A DNA stretch of 64,000 nucleotides from JAZNGX01 sp045576675 (GTDB taxonomy: Bacteria > Bacillota > Clostridia > Monoglobales > Firm-18), in the NCBI GenBank assembly GCA_045576675.1, contig JAZNGX010000176.1, positions 5,157-69,156 of the forward strand. Direction: 5' to 3'. Positions 1-8,844 of the stretch are shown here, piece after piece (position 1 is the first letter of the stretch; every line of letters begins with the position of its first letter). The notes under the pieces are model-generated. The model did not search any database. It worked only from the letters and a program-made list of their open reading frames with translations, and was not told the DNA's origin. Position numbers and translations under genes: made by a program.

Positions 1-1164
1 ATCAGTTTCGTTTACTACACTTACAATTCCTGCTATATCCTTTGCTTTTGCATAAGCAATCGGATCATCATCAAGACACATTTCAACAGTAAGTCCGCTT
101 GCACGCAAGCCCTCTGCAACTGCGAACGCCTCTTTTCGTGCATCCTTATAGTAAACAAGTGTATTAACGCAAGGCATATCAAAAGCTGTGTTGGCATAAT
201 TAAGAGCCGAAATCAGACGTTCTATTCCGATTGCCATACCCGTCGCGGGAAGCTTTCTCCCGAATTCACCCACAAGGTTATCATACCTTCCGCCACCGCA
301 TATAGGGAATCCCACGCCTCTTGCATAACCCTTTGTTATAATTCCTGTGTAATAATTAAGTCCCTGCACCATTCCCAAATCAACAGCAACATATTTTTCA
401 TAGCCGTAATCAACAAGTATATTATACACTTCAACAAGGTTGTCAAGAGCATTTTTTGCCGTTTCATCAAGAATAGAAAAATCTATGCTGTCTATTATTT
501 CAATTCCGCCGAACATATTTGGCATATTTAAAATAAGTGCTTTAAGTTTGTCGTCCGCATCGCTTTCCGAAATAAGTTCTTTTATACCGACTAGACTTTT
601 GTTATCTATAAGCTGACGAAGTGATTCTGTTTTGTCCTCAGGTAAATTAGCCTGACGTGCAAGTGCCTTAAAAAAGTCTGCGTGACCAACATCTATCTGA
701 AAATCACTTAAACCTGTGCTGCACAAAGCCTTTATAGTGGCAGCGATAACCTCGGCATCCGCCTGAGGTGAATTATGCCCGATAAGTTCAATGCCGCCTT
801 GCGTAAACTCCCGTTGCAAAGCACCAGCATGTGCATCACCGTCACGGAATGCTCTGCCAACATAACAAAGCCTTAAAGGAAGCGGTGCATTTTTAAGCTT
901 GGTCGCCGTCATTCTCGCAATAGGCGTTGTGATATCGTGCCTTAAAGCAAGAATGTTACCGTTTCTGTCTATAAACTTAATAAGCTCTGTTGTATCTTCG
1001 CTTGAGAACACGTCGGTAAATTCAAAGGTTGGCGTTTGAACTTCAAAATAACCAAAGCTTAAAAAAGTATTTTTTATTGTGTTTTCTACAATGTTTTTAA
1101 TATAGCAATCCTCAACCGTTATATCTAACGCACCGTTTGGAGTCTGTGTTTTTAACGTTTTCAT
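1..1164 (-). CDS. hisZ: HisZ, ATP phosphoribosyltransferase regulatory subunit (3' end cut by window)
   Basis: This is a class II histidyl-tRNA-synthetase paralogue that activates the short form of HisG in the first step of histidine synthesis. The 388 codons visible start at an ATG behind a GAGGT ribosome site. Motif 2 reads LRHDITTPIARM, followed by LRLCYVGRAFR and REFTQGGIELIG. These are the HisZ forms; a true HisS would have LRPEGT at this place. GLNYYTGI and CGGGRYDNLVGEFG are kept near the C-terminus, so the fold is intact but some synthetase features are altered. HisZ proteins are usually near 390-430 residues, so only a little is missing beyond base 1. hisG and other his genes would be expected to the left. 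HisS remains a weaker alternative. Confidence 0.85.
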   Translation of the reverse strand, partial: MKTLKTQTPNGALDITVEDCYIKNIVENTIKNTFLSFGYFEVQTPTFEFTDVFSSEDTTELIKFIDRNGNILALRHDITTPIARMTATKLKNAPLPLRLCYVGRAFRDGDAHAGALQREFTQGGIELIGHNSPQADAEVIAATIKALCSTGLSDFQIDVGHADFFKALARQANLPEDKTESLRQLIDNKSLVGIKELISESDADDKLKALILNMPNMFGGIEIIDSIDFSILDETAKNALDNLVEVYNILVDYGYEKYVAVDLGMVQGLNYYTGIITKGYARGVGFPICGGGRYDNLVGEFGRKLPATGMAIGIERLISALNYANTAFDMPCVNTLVYYKDARKEAFAVAEGLRASGLTVEMCLDDDPIAYAKAKDIAGIVSVVNETD

Positions 1165-1202
1165 AACTCTACCTCACTTTATTACGCTAAATCGTTAAAG
1201 TG

Positions 1203-1231
1203 ATTATACTATTATATTTAATATTTGTCAA
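1203..1231 (-). promoter_or_regulatory. sigma-A promoter for hisZ
   Basis: On the minus strand TTGACA (1231-1226) is followed after 17 bases by TATAAT (1208-1203). Both hexamers are perfect consensus. They lie about 40 bases upstream of the hisZ ATG. Confidence 0.85.
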
Positions 1232-1237
1232 TAGAAT

Positions 1238-1266
1238 TTGCATAATTAATTAATTTATGTTAAAAT
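1238..1266 (+). promoter_or_regulatory. probable sigma-A promoter for ispF
   Basis: TTGCAT (1238-1243), a 17-base spacer and TAAAAT (1261-1266) stand 19 bases before the ispF ATG. The transcript leader would be very short, with the ribosome site AAGAGGTGG inside it. Confidence 0.6.
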
Positions 1267-1285
1267 ATACATAAGAGGTGGTATA

Positions 1286-1759
1286 ATGAAAGTCGGAATA
1301 GGCTATGATGTACATAAATTATGTGAAAATCGAAAACTGATATTAGGCGGTGTTGAAATCCCACATCAGCTCGGTTTGCTTGGTCATTCGGATGCAGATG
1401 TTTTGGTTCACGCAATAATGGACGCCCTTTTGGGTGCGTGTGCGTTAGGCGACATTGGCAAGCATTTTCCGGATACCGATATGCAATATAAAAACATATC
1501 AAGCATCGAGCTTTTAAAGCACGTAGGTATGTTGCTTAAAGAAAACAATTACACAATTAATAATATCGACAGTATAATTGTTGCACAGCAGCCAAAGGTT
1601 TCACCATATATTGATAGTATGCGTGAAAATATTGCCGATGCATTAGAACTTGACACCGATGTAGTAAGTGTAAAAGCAACCACAACCGAACAGCTTGGTT
1701 TCGAGGGCAGAAAAGAAGGTATTTCCGCCCACAGTATTGTCTCAGTTGAAAAATGTTAA
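1286..1759 (+). CDS. ispF: IspF, 2-C-methyl-D-erythritol 2,4-cyclodiphosphate synthase
   Basis: IspF closes CDP-methylerythritol 2-phosphate to the cyclodiphosphate in the non-mevalonate isoprenoid pathway; the family is a cytosolic homotrimer with a divalent metal. The 157-residue length is the family norm. The metal ligands are visible as D8 and H10 in GYDVHK and H42 in VLVHAIMD, and GHSDAD precedes H42. The C-terminal signature ATTTEQLGFEGRKEGI is intact. The start is set by AAGAGGTGG seven bases upstream. It is a single-gene unit that shares a terminator with the convergent DeoR gene. Confidence 0.97.
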   Translation: MKVGIGYDVHKLCENRKLILGGVEIPHQLGLLGHSDADVLVHAIMDALLGACALGDIGKHFPDTDMQYKNISSIELLKHVGMLLKENNYTINNIDSIIVAQQPKVSPYIDSMRENIADALELDTDVVSVKATTTEQLGFEGRKEGISAHSIVSVEKC

Positions 1760-1786
1760 AAGAAGATGCCACGGCATCTTCTTTTT
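1758..1786. terminator. bidirectional intrinsic terminator, ispF / DeoR gene
   Basis: A 12-bp stem (aaaagaagatgc / gcatcttctttt) has a 4-base loop and is T-rich on the plus side and A-rich on the other. It begins inside the ispF stop codon and lies at the end of the convergent regulator gene, so it can serve both. Confidence 0.85.
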
Positions 1787-2543
1787 AATATACATTTATA
1801 AAATTAACATTCTCATATTCTTTATCAAGATAGGCTTCAACACTTATATCGCTTATTAGATAATCAATCTCGGACATATCGCAAAGCCTGTATGCAGAGA
1901 AACGATTTATCTTGCTGTGGTCACAAAGGAAAACACTATGTTCTGAATTTTCCATCATTAATCTTCTGAGTGAAATTTCACTTTCAAAGCAATCATACAA
2001 AACACCATCCCTTGTAAGCGACTGTGCCGAGAAAAAGCAATAATCAGCATGAAACGATTTTAGCATTTCCTCCGTATGCATTCCTACAAAGCAAGAACGG
2101 TTTTCATAACTCAGCTTGCCACCCGCAAGAAACGAATTAATGTTATACTCTGCACAAGCAGATACAGATGCAAGGCTATTAGTAATTATTGTTATATCTT
2201 TTATGTCCTTTAAATATTCCAGCATAAAATATGTACTCGTGGAACAGTCAAGAAATATTACATCACCCGACTTTACAAGTGAGGCTGCACATTTTGCAAC
2301 TGACTGCTTTTCCTGAGTGTTCTGATGACTACGAAGATAAAAGGGAATTTTACGATTTACAGACTCTTTTATTTCTGCACCGCCATAGCTACGCAAAATA
2401 AGTCCCTTAGCTTCAAGCCGTTTTAAATCTCTGCGTACACTTGACGGACTTATGTGTATCATTCTGGCAAGATATTCAACTGTTGCATAAGTATTTTTCT
2501 CAAGAAGATTCATAATCTCTTTTTCTCTTTCACTTCCGTACAT
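1785..2543 (-). CDS. DeoR-family transcriptional regulator
   Basis: The protein has 252 residues. An N-terminal DeoR-type winged helix (about residues 4-58) reads YATVEYLARMIHISPSSVRR and ends in the typical LILRSYGGAEI hinge. A DeoR C-terminal sugar-phosphate sensing domain follows (about 75-235), with GDVIFLDCSTST and ITNSLAS, the ligand-binding loops of this family. It is transcribed divergently from the HAD phosphatase gene at 2687, so the likely role is to repress that gene and itself until a phosphorylated sugar is bound. The actual effector cannot be read from the sequence. Confidence 0.9.
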   Translation of the reverse strand: MYGSEREKEIMNLLEKNTYATVEYLARMIHISPSSVRRDLKRLEAKGLILRSYGGAEIKESVNRKIPFYLRSHQNTQEKQSVAKCAASLVKSGDVIFLDCSTSTYFMLEYLKDIKDITIITNSLASVSACAEYNINSFLAGGKLSYENRSCFVGMHTEEMLKSFHADYCFFSAQSLTRDGVLYDCFESEISLRRLMMENSEHSVFLCDHSKINRFSAYRLCDMSEIDYLISDISVEAYLDKEYENVNFINVY

Positions 2544-2562
2544 AATATCCCTTCCTTTGCGT

Positions 2563-2671
2563 ATTGTTGCTCATTTAATAACATAATTCATAAAATGTTT
2601 CATTTTATTCGCCATTGTTGATTTTTATTACTATTATTATACAATAATTATATAAAAATAACAATAGTAAT
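2563..2671. promoter_or_regulatory. divergent control region with repeats, possible DeoR operator
   Basis: ATTGTTG occurs at 2563-2569 and 2614-2620. A 13-base inverted repeat, ATTACTATTATTA (2627-2639) against TAACAATAGTAAT (2659-2671) with one mismatch, lies just before the HAD gene ribosome site. Repeats of this kind between a DeoR gene and its divergent partner are typical operators; that role is inference. Confidence 0.45.
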
Positions 2672-2686
2672 GAAAGGATATATAAA

Positions 2687-3475
2687 ATGAGTTTAAAAGA
2701 CAAAAAATTATTTTTACTTGATATGGACGGCACTATTTACCTTGACAACGAATTGTTTGACGGCACGCTTGAATTTTTAGAATATTTAAAGCATACGGGC
2801 AGGCACTACATCTTTATAACAAACAATTCATCAAAAAGCATAGAAAAATATATGGAAAAACTTGAAAAGCTTGGTATAAAATCTTCTATACAGGATTTTT
2901 TAACATCTGCTGATGCTATGTGCGTTTATCTTAAAAAGAAGAAATATAAAAAAATATACGTACTTGGAACACAATCATTTATAAGTCAGCTTGAAAGCTG
3001 CGAGCTTCCTGTAACAACTTCACTTTCTGATGATATTGACTGTCTTTGTATGGGCTTTGATACCGAGCTTACATTTAATAAGCTGGAAGATGCGTGCATA
3101 CTATTAAACAGAGCTATAGACTACGTTGCAACAAATCCCGACCTGGTATGCCCCACTTCATACGGATTTGTTCCCGACTGTGGCTCAGTAGCACAACTAC
3201 TTTATGCTGCAACAAAAAGAACTCCTGAATACATAGGGAAACCAAAACCCGAAATGATATATATGGCAATGGATAAAGCAGGCTTTAGTAAAAACGAAAC
3301 CGTTGTGGTGGGAGACAGATTATACACAGATATTGCCGCAGGTGCAAACGCACAGGTAGATACAATATTTGTATTAAGCGGCGAAGGCACTGTTGATGAT
3401 TTGAAAAAAAGCTATATTAAACCATCATACGTGCTTGATAATATAAAAGAAATTTTAAATGAAATAAAATGCTAA
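2687..3475 (+). CDS. HAD-superfamily sugar phosphatase, NagD/AraL type
   Basis: This is a 262-residue HAD phosphatase with a type IIA cap. Motif I is LLDMDGTIYL (nucleophile D12, acid D14), motif II is FITNNSSKS, the motif III lysine lies in GKPKPEMIYMAMDKAG, and motif IV is VVVGDRLYTDIAAGANA. The Asn-Asn after motif II and the KPKP before the helix mark the NagD/AraL/p-nitrophenyl-phosphatase branch, which dephosphorylates sugar phosphates, nucleotides or phosphoglycolate. The divergent DeoR regulator suggests a sugar phosphate substrate. The ribosome site is GAAAGGATATATAAA. The substrate is not determined. Confidence 0.88.
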   Translation: MSLKDKKLFLLDMDGTIYLDNELFDGTLEFLEYLKHTGRHYIFITNNSSKSIEKYMEKLEKLGIKSSIQDFLTSADAMCVYLKKKKYKKIYVLGTQSFISQLESCELPVTTSLSDDIDCLCMGFDTELTFNKLEDACILLNRAIDYVATNPDLVCPTSYGFVPDCGSVAQLLYAATKRTPEYIGKPKPEMIYMAMDKAGFSKNETVVVGDRLYTDIAAGANAQVDTIFVLSGEGTVDDLKKSYIKPSYVLDNIKEILNEIKC

Positions 3476-3678
3476 ATAATGGGAATAATAGCAATAAGAA
3501 AACGCCTTCAGCATATACTAATAGTATGTGCAGTTGCTCCAATTTTCAAAAACACACGAAAATAAATGAAAATCTTAGAAAACGAGAGGTTCTTAAATGT
3601 ATTTTCATAATTTGGCAATAATTTAAACATAGCAAATAATGCATAAAAACCAATAAATGAGTATTATAATAATATCAT

Positions 3679-3705
3679 TTAGCACTCAACCAACAAGAGT
3701 GCTAA
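3679..3705 (+). promoter_or_regulatory. CIRCE operator (HrcA site) of groESL
   Basis: The 9-base arms TTAGCACTC (3679-3687) and GAGTGCTAA (3697-3705), spaced by 9 bases, are the exact CIRCE consensus, the binding site of the heat-shock repressor HrcA. A TATAAT at 3665-3670 puts transcription start at about 3677, so bound HrcA would block initiation. The -35 is weak. The rest of the 273-base gap after the HAD gene shows only a small hairpin at 3511-3531 and no gene. Confidence 0.97.
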
Positions 3706-3748
3706 CAACCCAAAAAATATTCATTTAATATAAAGGAGGAAACACATA

Positions 3749-4033
3749 ATGAACATTAAACCATTAGCAGACAGAGTAGTAATTAAAATGCTTGAAAGCG
3801 AAGAAACAACAAAAAGCGGTATCGTATTACCAGGCTCTGCAAAAGAAAAGCCACAGATGGCTGAAGTTGTTGCAGTTGGCCCCGGCGGTGTTGTTGACGG
3901 CAAGGAAATCGTTATGGAAGTAAAAGTTGGCGATAAGGTTATCAGCAGCAAATACGCAGGTACAGAAGTTAAATTTGACGGCGTTGAATACATTATTCTT
4001 CGCCAAAGTGACATTTTAGCAAAGATTGACTAA
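3749..4033 (+). CDS. groES: GroES co-chaperonin
   Basis: This is the 94-residue GroES lid of the chaperonin. It begins NIKPLADRVVIK and carries the mobile-loop region (about 17-34), the GGVVDGKEI roof loop, and the VGDKVISSKYAGTEVKFDG core that ends in YIILRQSDILAKID. AAAGGAGG lies nine bases upstream. It is the first gene of a two-gene heat-shock operon, 18 bases from groEL. Confidence 0.98.
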   Translation: MNIKPLADRVVIKMLESEETTKSGIVLPGSAKEKPQMAEVVAVGPGGVVDGKEIVMEVKVGDKVISSKYAGTEVKFDGVEYIILRQSDILAKID

Positions 4034-4051
4034 TATAGGGAGGTAAATAAA

Positions 4052-5680
4052 ATGGCTAAGGATATTTTATATGGAGAAGAAGCAAGAAAAGCTCTTGAAA
4101 GAGGCGTAAACCAGCTTGCAGATACAGTTAAAATCACATTAGGACCAAAGGGAAGAAACGTTGTTCTTGACAAAAAATTCGGTGCTCCCCTAATCACAAA
4201 CGACGGTGTTACAATTGCAAAAGACGTTGAATTAGAAGACCCGTTTGAAAATATGGGTGCTCAGCTTGTTAAGGAAGTTGCAACAAAGACTAATGACGCT
4301 GCAGGTGACGGCACAACAACTGCTACACTTTTGGCTCAGGCAATTATCAGAGAAGGTCTTAAAAACGTTGCAGCAGGTGCTAACCCGATGATGATTAAAA
4401 AGGGTATTGCAGGTGCTGTTGATGCTGCTGTTACAGCTATCAAAGGCAACAGCAAGGCAATCAGCGGCAAAGAAGACATCGCTCAGGTTGCATCAATTTC
4501 AGCTGCAGACGAATCAGTTGGTGCATTAATAGCAGACGCTATGGATAAGGTTTCAAAGGATGGCGTTATCACATTAGAAGAAGGCAAAACTGCTGAGACA
4601 TACTCAGAGGTTGTTGAAGGTATGCAGTTTGACAGAGGCTACATTTCACCATATATGGCAACAGATACAGAGAAAATGGAAGCTGTGCTTGATGACCCGT
4701 ACATCTTAATCACAGATAAAAAGATTTCAAACATTCAGGATGTTCTTCCTGTTTTAGAGCAGATTGTTCAGCAGGGTAAAAAGCTTTTAATCATCGCCGA
4801 AGATTTAGAGGGCGAAGCTTTGGCAACTATCCTTGTAAATAAATTAAGAGGAACATTTACATGCGTTGCAGTTAAAGCTCCGGGCTTTGGTGACAGACGT
4901 AAGGCTATGCTTGAAGACATCGCAATTCTAACAGGTGGTGAGGTTATTTCTGACGATTTAGCTTTAGATCTTAAAGAAACAACAGTTGAACAGTTGGGTC
5001 GTGCTCATCAGGTTGTTGTACAGAAAGAAAACACAATTATCGTTGATGGTATGGGCAACAAAGAGGCAATTGCTGCAAGAGTTGCACAGATTAAAACTCA
5101 GATTGAAGAAACAACATCAGAATTTGATAAAGAAAAGCTTCAGGAGCGTCTTGCAAAATTGTCAGGCGGCGTAGCAGTTATCAAGGTTGGTGCTGCAACT
5201 GAAATCGAAATGAAAGAAAAGAAATTAAGAATTGAAGACGCTTTGGCTGCTACAAGAGCTGCTGTTGAAGAAGGTATCGTAGCAGGCGGCGGTACAGCAT
5301 TTATCAATGCTATCCCTGCTGTTGAAGCTTTGCTTGACAACGTTTCAGGTGACGAAAAGACTGGTGTTCAGATTATTCTTAAAGCTTTGGAAGAGCCTGT
5401 TAAGCAGATTGCTAAAAACGCAGGTCTTGAAGGCTCAGTTATCGTTGAAAAGGTTAAAGAATCAAAAACAGGTATCGGTTACAACGCATTAATCGGCGAA
5501 TATCAGGATATGGTTAAGTCAGGTATCGTTGACCCGACAAAGGTTACACGTTCAGCATTGCAGAATGCAGCAAGCGTTGCATCAATGATTCTTACAACAG
5601 AAAGTGTTGTTGCTGACAAACCTGCTCCCGAACCGGCAATGCCCGCAGGTGGCGCACCAGGCATGGGCGGAATGTATTAA
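4052..5680 (+). CDS. groEL: GroEL chaperonin
   Basis: The 542-residue Hsp60 subunit folds proteins in the cytosol with GroES. The ATP site TLGPKGRNVV, the GDGTTTATLLAQ loop and the apical segment KAPGFGDRRKAMLEDIAILTGG are all present. The tail ends in the Gly-Met run GGAPGMGGMY typical of the family. Its ribosome site is GGGAGG. Length and motifs give no sign of damage. Confidence 0.99.
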   Translation: MAKDILYGEEARKALERGVNQLADTVKITLGPKGRNVVLDKKFGAPLITNDGVTIAKDVELEDPFENMGAQLVKEVATKTNDAAGDGTTTATLLAQAIIREGLKNVAAGANPMMIKKGIAGAVDAAVTAIKGNSKAISGKEDIAQVASISAADESVGALIADAMDKVSKDGVITLEEGKTAETYSEVVEGMQFDRGYISPYMATDTEKMEAVLDDPYILITDKKISNIQDVLPVLEQIVQQGKKLLIIAEDLEGEALATILVNKLRGTFTCVAVKAPGFGDRRKAMLEDIAILTGGEVISDDLALDLKETTVEQLGRAHQVVVQKENTIIVDGMGNKEAIAARVAQIKTQIEETTSEFDKEKLQERLAKLSGGVAVIKVGAATEIEMKEKKLRIEDALAATRAAVEEGIVAGGGTAFINAIPAVEALLDNVSGDEKTGVQIILKALEEPVKQIAKNAGLEGSVIVEKVKESKTGIGYNALIGEYQDMVKSGIVDPTKVTRSALQNAASVASMILTTESVVADKPAPEPAMPAGGAPGMGGMY

Positions 5681-5714
5681 TTCCTGAAAGTAATTAATTA
5701 TCAATAAAAAATTC

Positions 5715-5750
5715 AAGGCAGAAACGAATCAAAGCGTTTCTGCCTTCTTT
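5715..5750 (+). terminator. groESL intrinsic terminator
   Basis: A 12-bp stem (aaggcagaaacg / cgtttctgcctt) with an 8-base loop is followed by TTCTTT. It lies 35 bases after the groEL stop and can also serve the convergent AraC gene. Confidence 0.85.
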
Positions 5751-5798
5751 ATATAATTTACAAATCTTATATTATAGAGCATAGCAACAAAAATAATC

Positions 5799-6650
5799 CT
5801 AAAACAATTTTTTCAAAGTCCTTTCCATATGGGACAAATCATAAAAACCGCACTTGTGTGCAATTTCTGTTTTTGAAAAGTTGGAATTATCAATCATTTC
5901 CAAAGCCTTTTTACAGCGGTAACCGTTTATGTACTCCATAGGTGTACACTCGCATAAATTACGAAATGTGCGAAGAAAGGTCGAGCGAGAAAGAAAAGCC
6001 TTTTTGCATAACGATTCAATAGTAATTTTATTATCGTAGTTTTGATGTATATATTCAAGAACTTTAATAATTTCAATATTATATTTATTTAAAGCTTTTT
6101 CATCATTTTTTTGCATTTGATGGTAAAGCAAGCTCGACATCCAATACAATACTTTCCATGCCGTGTGATTTTTTAAAGGCTGCAGCTCTTCTGTGTCAAA
6201 CATTCCATTTTCTTCAATAATACTTAAATCTGATTTCAAGGTCATAAGCTGACTGTACGAAAGATGCAAAAACAGCTTGTTTGAAAAACACTTACGCAAA
6301 AAAGGTTCTATTTCAACAAGATATATAAACCCCGGATAATTTGCAGATTCATTTTGATTATCAATTATAAATTTCTTTTGTAGTAAAATATGATAAACAT
6401 CCAAATCCTCGGTGTCATAATATGCGTGAATTGCCATTGGCGGAATCACAAAAACATCACCGGTTTTTACATTAAAACATACATTTTCTATTTGATGCTT
6501 GCCTCTTCCTTTTATAATGATATTCATCTCATAAAAATCATGATTATGAGGTTCTATAGAGTAATCCTTATATAAAAATGCACGTACCATTTGTTTTTCA
6601 TTTTTAAAATTTTGTTCCATATCACAGTGAAATTTAATATCCATTTTCAC
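5799..6650 (-). CDS. AraC-family regulator with cupin sensor domain
   Basis: The protein has 283 residues. The N-terminal half is an AraC-type cupin (about 15-100: EPHNHDFYEMNIIIKGRGKHQ, then TGDVFVIPPMAIHAYYD). The C-terminal 95 residues are a double helix-turn-helix: ITIESLCKKAFLSRSTFLRTF, then FSKTEIAHKCGFYDLSHMERTLKKLF. The cupin probably senses a small molecule. The gene is divergent from the glycyl-radical operon at 6754 with 103 bases between them, so control of that operon is the natural inference. No ligand can be named. Confidence 0.9.
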   Translation of the reverse strand: MKMDIKFHCDMEQNFKNEKQMVRAFLYKDYSIEPHNHDFYEMNIIIKGRGKHQIENVCFNVKTGDVFVIPPMAIHAYYDTEDLDVYHILLQKKFIIDNQNESANYPGFIYLVEIEPFLRKCFSNKLFLHLSYSQLMTLKSDLSIIEENGMFDTEELQPLKNHTAWKVLYWMSSLLYHQMQKNDEKALNKYNIEIIKVLEYIHQNYDNKITIESLCKKAFLSRSTFLRTFRNLCECTPMEYINGYRCKKALEMIDNSNFSKTEIAHKCGFYDLSHMERTLKKLF

Positions 6651-6753
6651 ACCCCTATTTTGAAACTATTATACATAATTTTTCGGTTTTTGTACTATTT
6701 ATAATACCACATTATATGTTATAATACAAGAAAAATATGAAAGAGGTTTTGTT

Positions 6754-8844
6754 ATGCATAGAATAAAAAATCTACGTTCACAGGCTTTGAACAACACAGT
6801 TCGCTATGATGAGTTTTTTTATAAATATTATAAATTCTATACAAACAGCAAAAATACATCAAAAGAAGAAAAATATTCTGAGGCTTTTTATTTTGCATTT
6901 TCTAATTTGACACCTTTTATATCTGAAGACGAGCTTATCGTTGGAAAATGCGGATGCGGACTTTTACCTGCTGAGGAAGCAGAATGGAAAAACAAGTATA
7001 TTAAAATTGCACAAGAAGCAAGCACCCGTGCAGGTGAGGGGCAGGATTCTCATTTGGCAATTGACTATGACCTTGTATTAAATTGCGGATTAAATGGGAT
7101 TATTGAAAAAATTGACTATAACTTATCAATTTGTGATGAGGACAAGAAAACGTTTTATAAAACCTGCAAAAAATGTCTTGAAGCTGTAATAAAGCATTCT
7201 GAACGCCATGCTGATGCAGCAAAAGATATGGCAAAAAAAGCATCAAACGAGAATAGAAGAAAAGAGCTTGAAAAAATATCTGATATCTGCAGAAAAGTTC
7301 CCGCCAATCCGGCAGAAAGCTTTTATGAAGCAGTACAATCCGTACACTTTATTACATATTGTTTATCGATGAATCCATTAAGATATTGTCATCAACAGTT
7401 CCAGCTGGGGCATCCTGACCGTTATTTGTTAAAGTATTATAAAAAAGATATACAAAACGGCAGCATCACAAAAGAATATGCACAGCTGCTCCTTGATTGC
7501 CTTGGAATACAAATAAACAACCGTGTACCAAATGGGCTTTCAAGCGGTTATATGGTAGGTGGACGTGACGAAAATGGTAACATTGTGGCAAATGAGCTTA
7601 CAAATATGTGTATGCAGGTCATTGATGACATAAGGCTGGTTTATCCTGCAGTCGGACTATGTTTCACAGACGGAATGGATGATATATATATTGAAAAAGC
7701 CTGTGAAATTTTATCTCACGGATGTTCGCACCCCGCAATATTCAATGATGACATTATAACAAAAGGATTAATGTATTATGGCGTGCCTGAAAATGAAGCA
7801 CATAATTACATCCACAGTACTTGTGTTGAAATTACTCCTGTAGCGTCTTCCAATGTATGGGTAGCCAGTCCGTATACGAATATGCCACAGATTTTACTGG
7901 AGCTTCTTGACAAAGAATATGTCAGCTTCGATGAACTGTTATCCGCTTTTTTCGCAAAGCTTGATGTAAAAATCAAATACAATTTTGAAAATGAAAATTC
8001 CAAGCGAAAAATCCGCTGTGAAAATTCAATTAACCCCCTGCTTTCTTGCTTTATTAATGATTGTCTTGCAAACGGAACAGACATTGAACAGGGCGGTGCA
8101 AGATACAACTGGATTATGCCTTCTTTCGTCGGAATGGCAAACCTAGTTGACTCATTATATGCACTGAAAAATATAGTATTCGAAAAAAAAGAGTTAAGCA
8201 TCAAGGAATTTAAAACTATACTTGACAATAATTTTGAAGGAGAAGAACTTTTCAGACAGCGTTTATTAAACAGTATTCCAAAGTATGGTAATAACATTGA
8301 TGAAATTGATTGCTTTTATAGTACAATAGCAGAACATATAACATCAGAATGTAAAAAATATAACGGAGTACATTCAAACAGTTTGCTTATTCCAAGCGTA
8401 TTTTGTTGGATAATGCACGAGCGTTTCGGGCAAGAAACCGGTGCCACCCCGGATGGTAGAAAATCAGGATTTCCGCTTGGTGACGGTTCAGGTCCGTGTC
8501 AGGGCAGAGAAGCAAATGGTCCTACAGCCTCTATACTGTCTTCAACAAAGTGGGCTCATCACAAATTTATAGGCGGTGTTGCTGTCAATATGAAATTTTC
8601 AAAAAAATCCTTGGGGTTAAATTCACTTAATATAATGAAAAGCCTTATTAAAACTTTTCTTAAAAAAGGTGGATTTGAAATGCAAATTAATGTAACAGAC
8701 AAAAGTACTTTGGAAAAAGCTGCAGTAAATCCTGAAATGTACAGTGACCTTGTTGTAAGAATCGGTGGATATAGTGATTATTTTGTGAAACTATCTCCCA
8801 AAATGCAGCAAGAGATAATTTTAAGAACGGAGCATAATATATAA
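6754..8844 (+). CDS. Glycyl radical enzyme (PFL-like family), substrate unknown
   Basis: This is a 696-residue anaerobic radical enzyme. The thiyl cysteine lies in HSTCVEITP (C357, with E359 two residues on). The glycyl-radical loop near the end reads VVRIGGYSDYFVKL, placing the radical on G672. The Cys-x-Glu pair is the arrangement of the dehydratase/lyase branch (glycerol/propanediol, choline, hydroxyproline, isethionate enzymes), whereas true pyruvate formate-lyase has Cys-Cys. Known members carry GCVE, so Thr before the Cys is a variation. The protein is shorter than most GREs (about 750-850). Its activase abuts it and an AraC gene diverges from it. The ribosome site is AGAGG. The reaction cannot be assigned. 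Confidence 0.9.
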   Translation: MHRIKNLRSQALNNTVRYDEFFYKYYKFYTNSKNTSKEEKYSEAFYFAFSNLTPFISEDELIVGKCGCGLLPAEEAEWKNKYIKIAQEASTRAGEGQDSHLAIDYDLVLNCGLNGIIEKIDYNLSICDEDKKTFYKTCKKCLEAVIKHSERHADAAKDMAKKASNENRRKELEKISDICRKVPANPAESFYEAVQSVHFITYCLSMNPLRYCHQQFQLGHPDRYLLKYYKKDIQNGSITKEYAQLLLDCLGIQINNRVPNGLSSGYMVGGRDENGNIVANELTNMCMQVIDDIRLVYPAVGLCFTDGMDDIYIEKACEILSHGCSHPAIFNDDIITKGLMYYGVPENEAHNYIHSTCVEITPVASSNVWVASPYTNMPQILLELLDKEYVSFDELLSAFFAKLDVKIKYNFENENSKRKIRCENSINPLLSCFINDCLANGTDIEQGGARYNWIMPSFVGMANLVDSLYALKNIVFEKKELSIKEFKTILDNNFEGEELFRQRLLNSIPKYGNNIDEIDCFYSTIAEHITSECKKYNGVHSNSLLIPSVFCWIMHERFGQETGATPDGRKSGFPLGDGSGPCQGREANGPTASILSSTKWAHHKFIGGVAVNMKFSKKSLGLNSLNIMKSLIKTFLKKGGFEMQINVTDKSTLEKAAVNPEMYSDLVVRIGGYSDYFVKLSPKMQQEIILRTEHNI

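Noticed and set aside
3476..3664. tRNA or riboswitch between the HAD gene and groESL
   Set aside because: No cloverleaf or known aptamer pattern; only one weak 10-base hairpin.
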